Origin: Zhengitettix transpicula
Lineage: Eukaryota > Arthropoda > Insecta > Orthoptera > Tetrigidae
Reading direction: 5' to 3'
DNA: 64,000 nt
NCBI GenBank assembly: GCA_037074705.1
Contig: CM073591.1
Coordinates: 83,928,032 to 83,992,031 of the forward strand
The first letter of the stretch is position 1; each line of letters starts with the position of its first letter. The position numbers were made by a program, and so were the translations under genes. Under the pieces are notes generated by a model. The model saw nothing but the letters and a program-made list of their open reading frames with translations. It was not told the DNA's origin and did not search any database. Shown here in pieces: positions 61,560 to 64,000 of the stretch.

Positions 61560-64000
61560 GTAACAAGTTACAAGAATTTTTTATTGTAATTTCTTATAAC
61601 CAGTTCAGTGTAAGTCCAAACCGTTCGGAAGCCATTAAGGCGTACAACAATACATCTAGTCATGTAAAATAAATTCGGGAAGCGACATCTACTTATAACA
61701 AATTGTCATTATTTCTCATGTTCAAAAGGAAATCCTAAAAAAGCCGAGTAGATTTCTAATCCAGGAAGGAACTGTGACAAATAGTAAAGGACACTGGACC
61801 TCCAGTTAGACGTCGCTTCAGCTGCCGAAGTCAAACTTTATGTTCCAATTGTGTTCCGTCAAAAGTGATTTAAACACTCTACATACAAATTAATGGTAAG
61901 CCGTAACCTAAACTGAAAACTAAGTCTTATTCCTACATAAAAAAACTTTTTATCTCAGGATACATCACGATAAGCTTTAGAGTTCTCCATTTATCGGAGG
62001 ATGCACAAGAAGAAAACTCGTAGAAGGATTCTATATTTATAAATATTAATGTCAGTCGACTTGAAACGTAAGAAAGTAGTAACTGGTAGAGATATTATTC
62101 GGTTATTCCATTGTCTATGTTACAAAAGAGGAAACTAGAGAGATGAAATAAAAAAGCAAGAAGTGATGGACGCAGAGGAAACAGCTTTCGAAAAGAAAAA
62201 AACCTGTGTTCTTCATTCAGGAAAAGGAAAGGATTACAAACAAAGCTGCAGCACACGAGTCCGAGCACTCCTCGCCGAAAAAACCTGCTGAATTCAGTTT
62301 ATCTCTGTTCTTAGAAACAGAATCTCTAATTTGCTCTTTTCTAATATAGAGAACGGAATACTCGAAAAATGTCTCTCTCTGCCTGTTTCATCGCACCATA
62401 GTCAATAAATTTTAAATCGAGGATAAATTGATAAATACCCTAATACCATTATACAGACGATTAAATAAATTACATATATAAATAATTTTGGTTTTCAAAT
62501 AACATCGTATTGCTGGATATATCTATTTACGTTAATATCTATGGGGGTTGTCCAAACCAAATTAGTTGTTTGTTCGATATCCATAATAGACCAAACACAG
62601 CTTTAATGGAGTCATATTTAATTCATTTTTATACATAGGGGATTTTTTAAGAAATTGGTTTTGTGAAGTTTGCGTGGGGAAGGAAATTGAGGGTTAGAAG
62701 ATTGGTGTGTGTTGAGTCAACTCAAGCGGGCCCAGGCATAAATTAAGACTGATCAGATAGTTACAGTCAATTATTTTCGTGGATCGCACTCGATTCAAAA
62801 GCACCAAATCTGGAAAGCGATGACAGCCTTTTTAAAAGCCCGTGAAGAGATCCGTACACAGGGGAGGTAACTAGGCCCGAAAGGTCTAATTTCCAACTGG
62901 TTATTTTTCCTGTTGCCAGCTGTATGACAAAGGATTTTTAAAATAAGTTTCCCGAAAGTCGTGACACCTAGCCCGGATTGAGACGTGTATAGTCCGGGGT
63001 CGCAAACGGGCATATGGAAAGAGCTGTTCGTCGTTCCTAATGGATCAGTCGCGTCCTGCTGCCCCCACAAACTCAGCCAAGGCATGGAGTGGGGAATGCT
63101 GCGTCTGCACAGCAAACCCAACTCCCGTTTACGGAAGGGTGTGGGACGAGTGCCAAATGCCGAACCTATCTGATGCAGGTTTTTATAGGGTTTTGTCTGC
63201 ATCACTTTTAGGCAAATTGCCGAGTAGATAGCTTAAACTACAGCCCGTGGGCCCTAGTTAATCCTTGGCTATCTTGCTTCACCTTTCAGCATCCTCCTTT
63301 ATGTCCCTTCCTATGCTTCCTTACCCTATCGGTAGCCCAACAACTGACATCGTCGATCCGCATAGGTTAGTCAGAAAAGTTGTGCCTGAGTTGAGCCTGA
63401 GGAGTGATTCTGTAAAAGTTTACTCTCAAAAATTTAGTCTGAGAAGTTAGTCTGAAAGGTCAGTTAAGGCAGGTCGTCGAAATAAAAAAAGATAAAAAGT
63501 AGAGTCGGAGTTTTGAGTCTGGTGCAATGAACAAGAAGCCGTCATTGTCCTGATTGTCTATATTTGACGAACCAGCGCCTGCGTTATGCTCTCCGCCAAA
63601 CTAACAGACGTCATAACAACACGGTAACCGAATTATGAAACATAAATACTGTAACCTGGGATAAAGCTAAGACATTATACATTCAATTAATGACCCATGG
63701 TAAGTAGAATTATCTCAGACGCTGAACCAAGCGTAGTAAATAATTAGTAAATTTGTACCACTAATCTAAAAAAATTAACTTTTAATAAATTCAAAGGTTT
63801 CGTAAATCAATTTTTTTAAGACGAACTAAACACATACTAAAAACACAGCAACTCAGTAGAGATGTGGGGAACTACGTCAAACAGATGTATACATCTAAAT
63901 ATATATGGCATAATTTCAAGTAAATATTCCCCGTATGTACACAATCATGAAAAATTTCATTACAAGATGTGTCCGGAAATTCTTGGTTTCTGAGTTATGT
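61560..64000 (+). other. Gustatory receptor intron 2, runs off the window
   Basis: No continuation exon with the family's TM7 signature was found on the + strand. The interval contains a diverged retroposon copy (62890-63325) and, right of it, short imperfect repeats of agtctgagaagttagtctga at 63390-63460. Confidence 0.6.
62890..63325 (+). repeat. Retroposon family copy 18 (diverged)
   Basis: The forward copy has recognisable blocks ccggggtcgcaaacgggcat, ccaaatgccgaacctatctg, tgcatcacttttaggcaaat and cctatgct. Its final 3' end and A tail are missing. Confidence 0.75.

Overview
The window is eukaryotic and looks like an insect genome. It is AT-rich, has multi-kilobase introns with GT/AG boundaries, decayed mariner transposons, many dispersed repeats, and exons of two insect-type genes. 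The large introns and the polyA-tailed repeat load would suit a large-genome insect such as a cockroach, termite or other polyneopteran. That placement is inference; no species-diagnostic sequence was recognised.

Gene 1 occupies 266-20155 on the + strand. It is the 3' part of an immunoglobulin-superfamily gene of the DIP (Dpr-interacting protein)/lachesin type. Six exons are visible: the end of Ig domain 2, two exons that together make Ig domain 3, two short linker exons, and a terminal exon with a hydrophobic C-terminus expected for a GPI anchor. All five introns are phase 1, and the pieces join into one frame of 232 codons plus a stop. The 5' exons lie left of the window.

The interval 20.3-57.4 kb has no gene I can support firmly. 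It is AT-rich sequence full of repeats: retroposon copies, foldback and terminal-inverted-repeat elements, a 44-bp tandem array, TA microsatellites, tRNA-like SINE heads and possible LTR-element debris. Two stretches look coding-like but are unassigned: 22962-23354 (+) and 47438-47815 (-). The second may be a decayed odorant-receptor C-terminus.

Gene 2 starts at 57475 on the + strand and runs off the right edge. It is an insect gustatory receptor of the seven-transmembrane 7tm_7 family. Exon 1 (57475-58191) and exon 2 (61299-61559) are separated by a phase-0 intron of about 3.1 kb. The last exon or exons, which should carry TM7 and the family's C-terminal TY...QF signature, are not found before 64000.

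The dominant repeat is one unrecognised retroposon family of about 0.5-0.65 kb, with about 18 copies in both orientations. It has an A-rich 3' tail, variable 5' truncation and target-site duplications, and covers roughly a tenth of the window. One copy lies inside the transposase frame of a dead mariner at about 1.1 kb. The two genes share no evident functional link beyond plausible neuronal expression.
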